From positions 31,196,231-31,260,230 of the forward strand of contig CM065817.1 in assembly GCA_033398695.1 (NCBI GenBank): a DNA stretch of 64,000 bases, given 5' to 3'. Within the stretch, counting starts at the first letter, position 1; each line of letters starts with the position of its first letter. This DNA is from Orobanche coerulescens (Eukaryota; Streptophyta; Magnoliopsida; Lamiales; Orobanchaceae). The notes beneath the pieces are model-generated. The model was not told the DNA's origin, did not search any database, and saw only the letters and a program-made list of their open reading frames with translations. The position numbers and the translations under genes were made by a program. Below are positions 46,325 through 56,890 of this stretch, piece after piece.

Positions 46325-47788
46325 TGGGTTAATGGTTGATGTTGCGAGTCATATGTGGAAAAGGAGTTTTTATCGGAGTCTATACATTAATATTTTGGAA
46401 CTCTATCATGTGGTTTTCCGATGGAATGTCAGTGGATTTGGTGACGAGCCGAAATGGCATATAGGGTTATGGATTTGGGCAATCATTTGCATAATTTTAT
46501 TTTATTTAATCGTGGGTATTCGAAAAGAATTGTCATCGAGAACCTGACGTAAGTGATTCGATTCAATTTTTTGAAAATTAATTTCGTGGTCTTACGAAAA
46601 TTTATGTTTTGAGTTTTGAAATTCTAGAAAGAACTTTCGAAAATTTTGTCTTCTTGATAAGATTATATTATTTCAAACTGGTTTTGAAAATGTGATTGAT
46701 ATACATATGTATTTAGTGCATAATGCATATCATGGTGAAGTTATGAGTGTGACTCATGAATTGGATAATACATCAGTATGGTACGATGAAAATAGATTTG
46801 AACTTTAGTATGGTAGTTTGATTATCCAGGGATGATCGCTTTATTGATCGGATAAGAGATATATGCTGCATGTTGTAGATTCATGTACAGGATGTGATTT
46901 TGGAACTTTGGATTTTGTGAAACCGGGATATATGTGCTATGCGATTCCATTGGTATGGTAGTAGTGCGATTTTACCATAGTGATTTTTGAATGATTCCTT
47001 TGTAAGCGTGGATTTGGGGATGGTGACCCCAGGATGGTTGTTTTGGGTATTGATTGGTCGTTCCCACTCCGTGTAGGATGGAGTATGTTCGTCAGTTTAC
47101 GGCTTGTTGTTCATACGTCGAGGAGTATGTTCACCAGTGGGGTGTGTTTCTTTGAGATCCACTGTATGTGATTGGTATAATGTTTTGAGAATTTTATTCA
47201 TCCGTATATCTGTCTCTGTGGTTCCATGTTGACCGTGTTAGAACTTACTGTGAGAGGGTATTCTCGATTACCGTTGATGGTTGGTTGGTCATATTGGAGT
47301 TTATCATGTTGATGATATTCTCAGTTGTGTTTTGATCTTTGGTTGGTCATATTGGAGTTTATCATGTTGATGATATTCTCGGTTAAGTTGTTGATTGATC
47401 ATTGTTAATGATCGTTTGAGCGTTCGAATTTTATGTCTATGTTTCGGGATTTGTGTCATTATTTTGGGCAATTGTTTCTCAAATGTATCGTGTATTATTG
47501 GTTTTTAGCAGGATTGGGACTTTATTGTGTAAGCAGGCAGACATGATTAGACACAGATAGATTATTTCATCCGAAGATGATATATTTTGTTAAAACTCGT
47601 GGAATTGTGATAGTAAGCATATTGAGGCTTTACAGTGAAACAACTTGCTAGTATATCAAGAGATCGTCGACTTGGTGCATTTGTAAGTATACTATTTTGG
47701 TTATTCGTTAATGATGATGATTGATCGATGTCGTGATGGTTTTGGGATATTTTGGTTGAACGGGTTGTTTCTTCTTATGACGAATTGC
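46325..47788 (+). other. D internal region, part 2, noncoding
   Basis: Resumes D after E. A 71-codon frame at 46332-46547 has a hydrophobic stretch (LWIWAIICIILFYLIVGI) but resembles nothing I know and is likely chance. A 58-bp direct repeat lies at 47283-47394. No gag or pol. Confidence 0.72.
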
Positions 47789-47826
47789 AAGTTTCGAGGA
47801 CGAAACTTATTTTAAGTGGTGTAGTA
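47789..47826 (+). other. D hairpin and degenerate polypurine tract
   Basis: AAGTTTCG-AGGA-CGAAACTT (47789-47808), a perfect 8-bp stem, then TTTTAAGTGGTGTAGTA before the LTR start TGTAATATCC. Marks the 3' end of D's internal region although no pol is present. Confidence 0.87.
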
Positions 47827-49975
47827 TGTAATATCCAGAATTTCTACCACTGTTGTTTAACGTTATTTTATCTGAGCTATATTGTATAGTGTGAAATCTG
47901 TACAGTATGGATAAAATAAATGAAGGACTGAGACATCTGTATTGGTATAATTGTCATACTTGGTCGACAATTACATTTGAGGATATAGTGTGTTATGTAT
48001 ACGTATTCGGTATATTGAGACGACGAACAAGATCAGGGTAAATGGCCAAGTATAGAATCCATAACGTACGTTAAGCATATGAGCTTAGGTACGTTAATTC
48101 CAAAAGGTTACGTACGTTAACATTAGGTTGTTACGTACTTTAAAGTATCAGGTAAGATATAGTTGGCTGATCACAGAGGACCTTGTCAAGCGTAGCGTAC
48201 GTTTAGCATAAGAGCTTACGTACGCTAAGACAAAGACATAATGTACGTTATGTTGAATGCATAACTTACGTTATGAAGAGAATCGGACAGGATCAGGCTA
48301 TGGCCGACAGGTGGGTCCCGTGGTCGGCAGCTTTCGGCGCAGAACATGGACGGGCGAGTCAATGTCGCGTATTACGTACGTTATGGGCTACACATTACGT
48401 ACGCTAAATGGATATGTACTGTAGCAAGTCAACGTATGTATTACGTACGTTATAGCCTATCTATTACGTACGTAAGCGATCTAACGAAACAAAGCAGTGA
48501 GTTCTGGAATGGTGTTACGTACGCTATGTAGGACCTGTAGCGTACGTAAGGAAGCATTACGTACGTTAATGTTGATTGGTAACGTACGTAATGAGCGTTG
48601 CATATGATAAATTAAGGATCGGTTTTTCATTTCTTCATGAGAACAAAACCATTCCTTCCTCCAAACTTCCTCCCTCTTAGTATGGTAGTGAAGATAAACC
48701 ACTTCTAACTTGGTTATGAGCTTGCAATCATAGATTTGAGGCCTGGATATGAAGATATTGTTGATCCTTGATGTGTTTTATGGTGTTGTTCATGTTCTTG
48801 AGGTATGTTGATGAACTCTACATCATGATTTTGGATTCTTGGTATTGTTATCCATATTTCATTCATATGATAATGATTATAGTGGTGTTGATACGATTCT
48901 TAATGTAATGAGAAGTGTATATTGAATAATGTGATGATACCTGACTTGGATTATGAGTTGGATGATTATCTACATGTTTAAGGATATCGGACTATGTTGT
49001 TTTGATGGCTATGAACATGGTTTCGAATCACTTAGTGTTCTTGAAGAACTTTTGATAAATAGAACATAGCAAACGATCTTATGTTGAATTATTGGTATTT
49101 TAGATATGAATATCGAATGTTCGTTAAGTCATGTTGATTGTAGTAGTAGAATTCGTATGTTCTTGATAAAATACGAATCATATAACAATTTGGAATCCGG
49201 AAAGATTGTGATTGATCATCGAATATGATTTCCTTTACATTCGTATCCGTAATCGTATTATGGTTGTGAATTCGTAATTGTTTGAGTTGGATTGTTCGGA
49301 CTTGTGTTTAATCGAGATATTGTGAAATCGTTGGGTTTGTTGATCGGTTATATTGATTGTTAATTATCGGATTTCGGTTCGTATGGTGGATATGAGTTCG
49401 TAATGGTTTGAGTTATACTATTTGGTTTTGTATATGATCGAGGTGTTGTTGAACCGTTGAGTTTGATTGGTTGGATATGTCGGTTATTGATTGTTATTGG
49501 ATCGTTATTTATTTATTATTGCAATAGGTTTTGATAATTGATCATTGGTTAGAAAAGTGTATTGCAGTCGAGTTCGAAGGACGTTCGTGAATCGCTTTGG
49601 CCGGTAGCCGAGGAGTTTGTAGACGAAGGTAAGGAATTGGTAGCGGCTTCATCATCATCGTATCGGTATCGAGGCAAGTTATTACTTTCTCAGTTTATAA
49701 TATTTAATGAATGGTTTCAGTTTCATTCATTTATAATTCGTATAGCGATGATTATAATTGTAAACTCTGTAGATTTGGATTGTATGTGGTTTTCCAATTT
49801 TTGGGAGTTAAATCATAATGTATATGATTTACATTTGTTATTGGTATACTTGGTATCGAGGGTACATCGTGGTAAATACGAGGATGTGAATTATCTATGG
49901 TCCGTGGTATATTGGATCGTCGAACATTGAGGATAATCATCGGTGATGGTTTTGACATCAAGCTTGCTCTCGAAG
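47827..49975 (+). repeat. D 3' LTR, left part, interrupted at 49975
   Basis: Starts TGTAATATCC. Positions 49717-49975 match 34321-34579. It is cut after CGAAG; the uninterrupted site is at 34575-34580. A 122-codon frame at 49562-49930 lies inside the LTR and has no recognisable product. Confidence 0.9.
48062..48591 (+). repeat. Palindrome array, TTACGTACGTAA type, D LTR
   Basis: About a dozen or more copies of ACGTACGT within TAACGTACGTTA, TTACGTACGTAA and variants. A TATA-like GATAAATTA follows at 48606. Confidence 0.93.
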
Positions 49976-50392
49976 TGTAATATCCGGTATTCTCATTTTC
50001 TGTTATCTTGAAATTATTTGTGTTTTGACGTCGTACATTTTCTTGTTGATGAGTATCGGAGTGATTTCTATCGTGTTATTCTATTTGTTTCTTTCGCATA
50101 GCCGTTTTAGTCGGGTGCGGCTTGTTGTCGCGTGCGTTTCTTTGATTAAATGTGTGCATGTGATGTGACATTAATTGCTCGTTATTGTTTTGAATCTTAG
50201 TCGGTGGCATTGTGTTGGTCGTCGTGGAGCGTGTTTTCACGTCGTATATCTTTTGGCGTTTCTTGCAGCGTTTCGCCGTTGGGCGCGAGTTTTCGGTTTT
50301 TGTGTATCTCGTCGAGTCTTCCTGACAGTGGATATTGCTTCTCCCTACTTGTTTTAAGTTTCGGGACGAAACTTCTTTTAAGGAGGGTAGAA
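49976..50392 (+). mobile_element. F0: 417-bp stub ending in a Gypsy hairpin and polypurine tract
   Basis: Begins TGTAATATCCGG, a canonical Gypsy LTR start, exactly at the break in D's LTR. Ends with hairpin AAGTTTCGGGACGAAACTT (50356-50374) and the purine tract TTTTAAGGAGGGTAGAA, then F's LTR. It therefore looks like an LTR start joined to the 3' end of an internal region, with everything between lost. No pol code is visible. I could not match its first bases to F's LTR beyond the terminus. Confidence 0.65.
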
Positions 50393-51021
50393 TGTAATAC
50401 CCGTAATTTCGATTTCCGGTAATTTCTTTTCCTTCGGAGAAAGTACATTTTGACGACTCGCTCATGACCGTTTCGTCATTTCGAGAATGATTAATTCTGC
50501 ACTTTTTGTCATCCGAGTTCGTTTCGGTATCGTTTTGCTGAGTTCCGAGCTTTTTAGACGCTTTTCCGCACTTGAGTTCGATTCTTGCGAATCTCGTCCG
50601 AAACTGTTGTTTCGAGTTTCTTGTAAGTTCATTTAATGTTATTATTCTTTTTGCAAGCTTTGGTTTGGTGTTTCGATCGCGTATCGTGATTTTCGGACGT
50701 TTTGGGCCATTTTCGTAATTTCCCAAAGTTTTGTGTAATTACTTCCGTTGTCGGATTCCGAGCCTTCGGGTGGTCGGAATTGTGTGTTCTCTTAGCTCTT
50801 AGATTCGTCTTTGTGAGTACGTCGTAACCGTATCATCGATTCGTATTCAGGGTCGGGTTTCGGGGTCGTTCGGGCCGTCGGAGTTGGCCTCGGCCGACAT
50901 GGCCGGGCAATCTGGGCCCAGTGCCAGTCTTCGCCGAGTCACGGCCGGCGGTGCTCGGCAGCATCAGGCCCCGTCAAGGCCGGTAGTGCTCCGCAGCTTC
51001 CGGCCGAGCAGCCGTACCGTA

Positions 51022-51190
51022 GGGCCGCGGCACATCTTTGGCGGGGCCGCGGCACACTCTGTGGCATTTTTCGCCAAAGCCAGTATCTGGGTGCGCGGCA
51101 CAAGCCGGCTGAACCGCGGCACACCGCCGACCACCGGGAGCCATTTTTGGGCTGTGCGCGGCACACTCTGTGGGCCGCGGCACACTGCGT
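51022..51190 (+). repeat. GCCGCGGCACAC array, F LTR
   Basis: Six or so copies of GCCGCGGCACA or GCGCGGCACA; GCCGCGGC is a perfect palindrome. Abuts a TATA-like box. Confidence 0.88.
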
Positions 51191-51195
51191 GCGAC

Positions 51196-51203
51196 TATTT
51201 AAG
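51196..51203 (+). promoter_or_regulatory. Putative TATA box, F LTR
   Basis: TATTTAAG, about 10 bp after the last GCGGCACAC motif. Confidence 0.55.
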
Positions 51204-51745
51204 GCCCAAAGATCGTTTTTCGCCATTTTTTCTCCTGCTTCAACTTCTCTTCCGCGGCTGGGGTTGTTCCTATCATGGAGAGATGTTGTTGGTCAACAAA
51301 TTGGAGTTCATATCATCAATCATCCATCCTATAACATCCTTTGATCGAGCGAATCAGGTCAGATTTTCTAGAAATCTAATTTTGGGGATTTTGGGTATTT
51401 TGTTCGATTTCGTCCGTTTAATCCGATTTAACTTAGGATTGTGATGGATTGATGATTATTTGGATGTATTATATCACTTCCCTTGTTAACCCATGGTTGG
51501 ATCGTATCGATTTGTTGTTTTGGTCGAGTTCTTGACCGACGCCTTGAAGGTGTCCGGTAAAATGTCATAGAGGGGTTTTCGGGCGTTCTACGATTATTCT
51601 TCCTCGTATGATCGATGATTTATTGAAATTATGTTGTTAGGGACGAATTCTTGTGAAAAACTCGAGTCGGAACCCTTCCGTTCATTGTCTTCTTCGGGGT
51701 CCGAGCTTCCCGGTCAAACCGCGTTCTTCGGAGCGTTTGGTAGCG

Positions 51746-51750
51746 GTTAT
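51746..51750. repeat. Target site duplication of element G, left
   Basis: GTTAT, repeated exactly at 60560-60564. Confidence 0.95.
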
Positions 51751-51916
51751 TGTAATACCCGTACTTTTTTTTGACTGTTTGACCTTGCCGTTTCTCTTGT
51801 GTTAACACTCCGTAAATGCTTGGAGATGTTGTTGATATTGTTTTTGAGTTTCGTATCTCGTTTAGTTGTTGATCATGTCGTTTAGGACCTTGCGGAAATG
51901 TTCTGGACCGGAGATA

Positions 51917-52401
51917 TAACGCACGCTAGGCCTAGGCTAACGCACGCTAATTACGCACGATTAGCGCACGCTTTGAGCCGTAGCGCGCTAAGAAGATCGA
52001 GCGGTCGAACCCACATTTCAAAGCTCTCTGGGTGGCGGATTAACGCACGCTAGGGTTGTTAGCGCGCGCTATTCGTGGTTAGTAGCGTACGCTAACACCC
52101 GTCCGTAGCGCACGCCTTCTGCCGGTCGCCAGTGCGATGAAGTTACTGCATTTTACGGACTATCGTGTAAGCGTCGCTAGGCTTGCTAGCGCACGCTAGA
52201 GTTATGGAATAGCGCACGCTAAGTCTTAGCGCTAGCGCACGCTAAGAAATCTTGGCGAGGCGAGGCAGTAAGTTCCACATTTTGGACTAGCGCACGCTAG
52301 AGACGACGATTAGCGCACGCTAACGGAACCGGCAGAAACCACCTGGACTATCCGGTGACTTCGCTAGCGCACGCTAATGAAGGAGGCGTAGCGTGCGCTA
52401 G
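51917..52401 (+). repeat. Palindrome array, TAGCGYRCGCTA type, G 5' LTR
   Basis: A dozen or more motifs such as TTAGCGCACGCTAA, some shortened. TATAAATA follows at 52411-52418. Confidence 0.93.
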
Positions 52402-52410
52402 GCAGACGAT

Positions 52411-52418
52411 TATAAATA
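52411..52418 (+). promoter_or_regulatory. Putative TATA box, G 5' LTR
   Basis: TATAAATA, 9 bp after the last palindrome; same in the 3' LTR at 59237-59244. Confidence 0.68.
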
Positions 52419-53009
52419 TGGCGATTGACTTTATTTTCGTCATTTCTCACCTTCTTCACTCCTTTTCGACGGAATCACTCGGAGAGGCGATCTTAGGCGA
52501 TTGGAAGCGATCTTCCTTCTAACAACAATATATTTGGTTGGAGAACAAGGATTTCTCAACATCCGATTCCTCTAACGTCCGAATCAAGGTAAAATCCTTA
52601 GAACCCTACCTTTTGGGAATTTTGGGGTTTTTCGTAGATTCGTCCGTTTTAACCGCTTTGAAGCTTGAGAACCTTGAGATTATGATGTATCTATACCGTA
52701 TGTATACCTTTCCTACGATTTTATGGTTTAGATTGTGCCGTTTTCGGACTTGTGAGATTTAGAACGATTTTCCAACCTTTAGTTGATTATCCGTATATCT
52801 TTATGAATCGTAGACGGGTTTGGGGAGTTCCTTCGTGTAGTTTGAATATGGATGAGTAATTATCATACTCCTTGCGAATCGTTTAGGTGCCGGAAGCGCG
52901 TTCTTGGACCTACCGAACTCATACCCTTCCTCCGTTCGATTTCTCGATGTCTCAAAGGCAAGTATACATTTATGATTGTGCGTTCTCGACTTTGAAAGTA
53001 AGAGGAATT

Positions 53010-53205
53010 GATGGCATGATATGAACGAACCATTTTTACGGCATTCATAGATATATTAATGGCATATTATGAACGAACCGTTTTACGGCATTCATATATG
53101 TATTGTTGGCATGTAACGAACGAACCGTTTTGACGGCATTCCTACATGTAACGGCGTATGATATGAACGAACCGCTTTTACGGCATTCACATACGTCATA
53201 AGATT
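53010..53205 (+). repeat. LTR minisatellite, about 48 bp, G 5' LTR
   Basis: Four units with ATGAACGAACCGTTTTTACGG; the counterpart of 5250-5440 and 59840-60030. Confidence 0.88.
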
Positions 53206-53728
53206 TTAGTCATTAGGAATACTAGTCTTGAATTGATGAATTGACGGATTACATTTACTTTATTGTCGAGGAGTATTGTGTTTCATACTTGATATACTTG
53301 CACTAGCTATTCGACGGCTAACCCCTTTATGGGAAATACGTTTCATGTATTTCAGTTCCAGAAGATCGGACAGGCAGTACCGGGTCGGAATGAAGATGGT
53401 GGGCAAGTGTGATACCGTGTTGGTCTTCCAGTTATGTTTTGAACTTTCCATTCGGTGTTGTTGTCTTGGATTGGTTATTGAATACTCGAGTATTGTTTTT
53501 CCTCTTTCCTTGAAGTTCCGGCCTGTGTTTGCCAAGTATTGACTTGTGATGTAATGTCCGTGAATACATTGGTTATGTTTTTGAATACCTTTGTATCGTC
53601 TTTCTTCTCATTATATGTAGACCTTCTCGGTCAAGTTTTATAGTCCGTGTATGTTTAGCCTTGTGTGTCCCACGGCGGGGCTCACGGCGCCGTAATATAC
53701 CCCGAACAACTTGGGGGTGTTACGAATA

Positions 53729-53739
53729 TGGTATCGAGC
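53729..53739 (+). other. G primer binding site, one base short
   Basis: TGGTATCGAGC, lacking the A of CAG in TGGTATCAGAGC. The leader to gag (53740-53966) holds nothing else. Confidence 0.85.
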
Positions 53740-53966
53740 TTAGGTCTATGGATACCTAGGCTGTCGGTCTTTTGGGTCGAATGAGTCGTCAACTTCCCAC
53801 AGTATCACTACTCGCCATCATCACAAAGGTCACCGGTACTTGTAAGACCTTTTACTCTTCCGATGTTTCCTTATTCATTATGCTTCATCTATGGATGTTC
53901 TTGAGAATCGATCACCTTAATGACGTGTGTTTGAATTGTGCTTACGTACCTTGTGTGTTCTTCAAG

Positions 53967-54890
53967 ATGTCACCGGTAGGGGCCGTGGCCGTGGTCGTGG
54001 CCGTGGGCGAGGAAGAGGTCGTGGCGCGGCCGTTTCCATCGATTGATTGCGGGATCGACCAACCCACGGTTTGTCGAACTCGGTGCATCCGACACCGAGA
54101 GTCGGCCACGACCAATCGAGGCGGTCGGGAACAACGCGGACGTTGGAGTGGCGAATGCACTTCAACAATTGGCTACTCGGATGACTATTTTGGCCCAAAT
54201 TGCTGAATAACCCGAACCCAAACACGGATGCCTTGCTTGAATGTAATCCATATGCACCCTCCACGGTTTGGCGGTGCCACAGACCCGTTAAGTGGGAAGG
54301 CGCTAGCGGAATTAGAGAAGATTTTCGAGGCGGTTGATTGCCCGAGGTGAGGAAAGTACCAATTGCTCAAGATTTCCTTACTAAGGAGGCCGCTACTTGG
54401 TGGAAGGTCATCAAGCCACGGATCGTATTGCCTCGTGGGATGAATTTAAGGAGCTCTTGGAGGCCGAGTTTTGCCCTTGGCGATGCAGAGAGCCGAATCC
54501 GAGCCTTCTTCGAGGCTAAACCACGAGGATATTCCCGTTTCGCAGCGATCGTGAGTACAATCAACAATTGATCCATGTGAAGGATCAAATGCATGTAGCG
54601 TGATAAGATCCGTTATTTTGATATGCGGATGAAATTGGACTTACGACGGTACATGGCGGATTTGCTTGTACCACGAAAGAGTATCGTGATGAGCTTTAGC
54701 CCATGATATGTTGAGCCCCGACAACGATATCGTCGAAGAACCGAAGAAAGCAGTCGCGGAAATTTTTCGGGATCTAAAGGTGGCAACTTTGAAGTCTCGG
54801 ACGACTAACTGCTTCGCCGGACGATCGTCGCGTTCTAATAAAGGGAAGAGGGTTACCGTTCCACTCCAGTACCTCAAATCGCACGGTGAC
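53967..54890 (+). pseudogene. G gag, frameshifted
   Basis: The ATG at 53967-53969 aligns with A's gag start, but CAGCTGG of A reads CACCGG here, shifting the frame at codon 3 so the Arg-Gly run is out of phase. Capsid pieces survive in different frames, for example EVRKVPIAQDFLTKEAATWWKVIK from 54338. Charged linker text (MLSPDNDIVEEPKK) follows. Most breaks coincide with CAG or CTG triplets of A. Confidence 0.83.
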
Positions 54891-55840
54891 TTGCTATAAT
54901 TGTGGCCGCCTGTGCCACTTGAATTGAATGCTACTTTCCACCATTAAAGTGTCACACGTGTGGACGGATGGGGCATAGAGCGGTTTATTGCTCTGAGCCG
55001 AACCAGACTTTGGACACTCGGGCTTTGCCCCAACGCCACTTGATCAAGGTATTAATCAGCGGCAATCTTTTGGTCAACCTCGGCGGAATTTCGACAGGGG
55101 CCGGGCGGGGCCGAATCTTTGGAGGGGAACTCTAGCGTCGGTTCGGTACAACCACGGGTTTATGAGATGCGCCGAGCAGATGAACCCGACGCGGCGGTGG
55201 CTTCAGTACCATTCATATTCTATCTCATCCAATCAGTGTACTTTTTGATTCGGGTGCTACACATTCTTTTATTTCCTTGGAGTGTGTACGCCGTTTGAAT
55301 ATAACTTGTTTGATCGCTTGCGATCCCTTCATCGTGAAACTGCCTAGCGAGGATAGAATTGTGGGGAACCGGGAGATTAGAGATTTTCCTGATTATATCC
55401 GGTATGGAATGGTTATCGAACACGATTGTAGTTGATATGGAAGGCGAGGATGTAATCCTCGGTGAGGATTGGCTTGATAGTCATCAAGCGATTATGAATT
55501 ACCGTACCAAGGTTATCACCATGATGATCGAAGACGGGTCCAGTACTCATTTTTGGGGCGTAAGTCGGAACTACCCAAGTTACTTATCGGTGCCATGAAG
55601 GCCGTAAAACTTTTGAATAAAGGTTGTGCGGGCTATTGGTGTTATGCCTTGAAAATGAAAGGAAGCGAAGTCGATCTCTCTTGATTCCGGTTGTTAATGA
55701 GTATCTGATGTTTTTAGGATGACCTCCGGGATTACCGCGGATCGAGAAATAGAGTTTACCGTGGACTTAGAGCCGAGATGCGGCTCCGATTTCTAAAGCA
55801 CCTTAGGATGGCACCTTCGAAATGCAAGAATTGAAGAATC
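54891..55840 (+). pseudogene. G zinc knuckles and protease, frameshifted
   Basis: The first knuckle keeps its first Cys (CYNCG), unlike A, but loses frame within GRPGH. The second reads CHTCGRMGHRAVYC. The protease active site [10 protein letters not shown] lies near 55238-55270, then [28 protein letters not shown] in an open piece (55359-55598). The [10 protein letters not shown] linker is corrupted near 55700. Confidence 0.83.
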
Positions 55841-56890
55841 GGTTGGGAGAACTTACGGAAAAAGGGTACATCGGACCGAGCGCTTCGCCTTGGCGCGCTG
55901 TTCTTTGTGAGGAAGAAGGATGGTTTACTACATTTGTGCATTGACTACCGTGAGTGAACAAAGTAACCATCAAGAACAAGTATCCTTTGCCACGTATAGA
56001 TGATTTATTCGATCAATTGCAAGGGGCCGCAGCTTTCTCGAAAATTGATTTAAGATCTGGGTATTATCAACTCGGGGTGAGGGAGTCCGACGTTAGAAGA
56101 CGGCATTTGGACGAGATATGGGCATTATGAATTTGTAGTTATGCCTTTTGGGTTGACCAACGCGCCGGCGGTATTCATGCGGTTAATGAATAAGATATTC
56201 ATCGAGTACCTCGACAGTGTGTAGTCGTCTTTATTGTGACATCTTAATTTATTCACGAGATAAGGAGGAACATGCCCGACACTTGCGTTTGGTATTAGAC
56301 ATTTTGAGAACCGAGCACCTCTATGCAAAATTCTCGAAATGTGAGTTTTGGTTGGAGGAAGTCATGTTTCTCGGCCATGTGATTTCGGCCGAAGGGGTTC
56401 GTGTAGACCGCAGAAAATCGAGCGGTGCTAGTGGCACCGCCTAAAAATGTTAAGGAGGTTCGTAGCTTTTGCGCCTTCTTTGGTATTACGTCGGTTTGTC
56501 GAGGGTTCTCGAAACTCGCTCGACCGCTTACGAAATTACTCCGGAAGACCGAAAAGTTTGTTTGGACGGATGAGAGACAGCAGAGCTTCGATGAACTAAA
56601 GAGACGATTGACTTGGCGCCGATTCTAACTTTACCACATGGTAGCGAAGGCTTTGCGGTTTACGGTGGCGCTTGGTCAAGGCACAGGTTGTGTCCTTATG
56701 CGGCATGATAAGACAATAGCTTTTGCGTCACGACAATTAAAGCCTTACGAAATGAACTATCCTACTCACGATTTGGAATTAGCCGCAATTGTCTTCGCAC
56801 TCAAGATTTGGCGACATTATTTGTATGGTTCGCCGTGCGGATTTATACCGATCACAAGAGTCTCAAGTATATTTTGATCGAAGGAGCTGA
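55841..56890 (+). pseudogene. G reverse transcriptase and RNase H, frameshifted
   Basis: Recognisable text in several frames: the ASPW segment, [47 protein letters not shown] with the following Asp pair displaced, then [67 protein letters not shown], and RNase H with [20 protein letters not shown]. At least six frame changes compared with A. Confidence 0.85.

Larger units (their letters stand above)
34321..49975 (+). mobile_element. Element D: large Gypsy-like element without recognisable proteins
   Basis: 5' LTR remnant (34321-36066), primer site, internal parts 36084-37028 and 46325-47826, then a 3' LTR (47827-49975) that is cut by the F insertion. The two LTR pieces overlap over about 255 bp (34321-34579 against 49717-49975), which proves they are the same repeat. 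Combined LTR length is about 3.6 kb and the internal region only about 2.5 kb. No gag or pol motif is visible. This fits a non-autonomous large derivative that would borrow proteins from a relative. Confidence 0.82.
50393..51750 (+). repeat. F LTR, left part
   Basis: TGTAATACCCGTAATTT start, directly after the F0 purine tract. Ends with GTTAT, the duplication made by G. A 186-codon frame at 50884-51444 overlaps the palindrome array and is a GC-rich chance frame. Confidence 0.9.
51751..53723 (+). repeat. G 5' LTR, 1973 bp
   Basis: TGTAATACCC to GGGGGTGTTAC; the final A is missing. Compared with the 3' LTR it has many small deletions and CTG-to-CCG or CAG-to-CGG changes. Confidence 0.93.

Noticed and set aside
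46332..46547. A 71-codon frame with a hydrophobic segment in D, possible envelope or membrane protein
   Set aside because: Single short frame, no signal peptide or known motif, no second copy in the window. AT-rich sequence readily encodes hydrophobic runs.
49562..49930. A 122-codon plus frame as a host gene exon
   Set aside because: Lies inside D's 3' LTR and is matched by the D 5' LTR remnant at 34321; no domain.
50884..51444. A 186-codon plus-strand frame and several overlapping minus frames in F's LTR
   Set aside because: GC-rich palindrome array (GCCGCGGC) is poor in stop codons in every frame. It overlaps the promoter region and has no recognisable domain.
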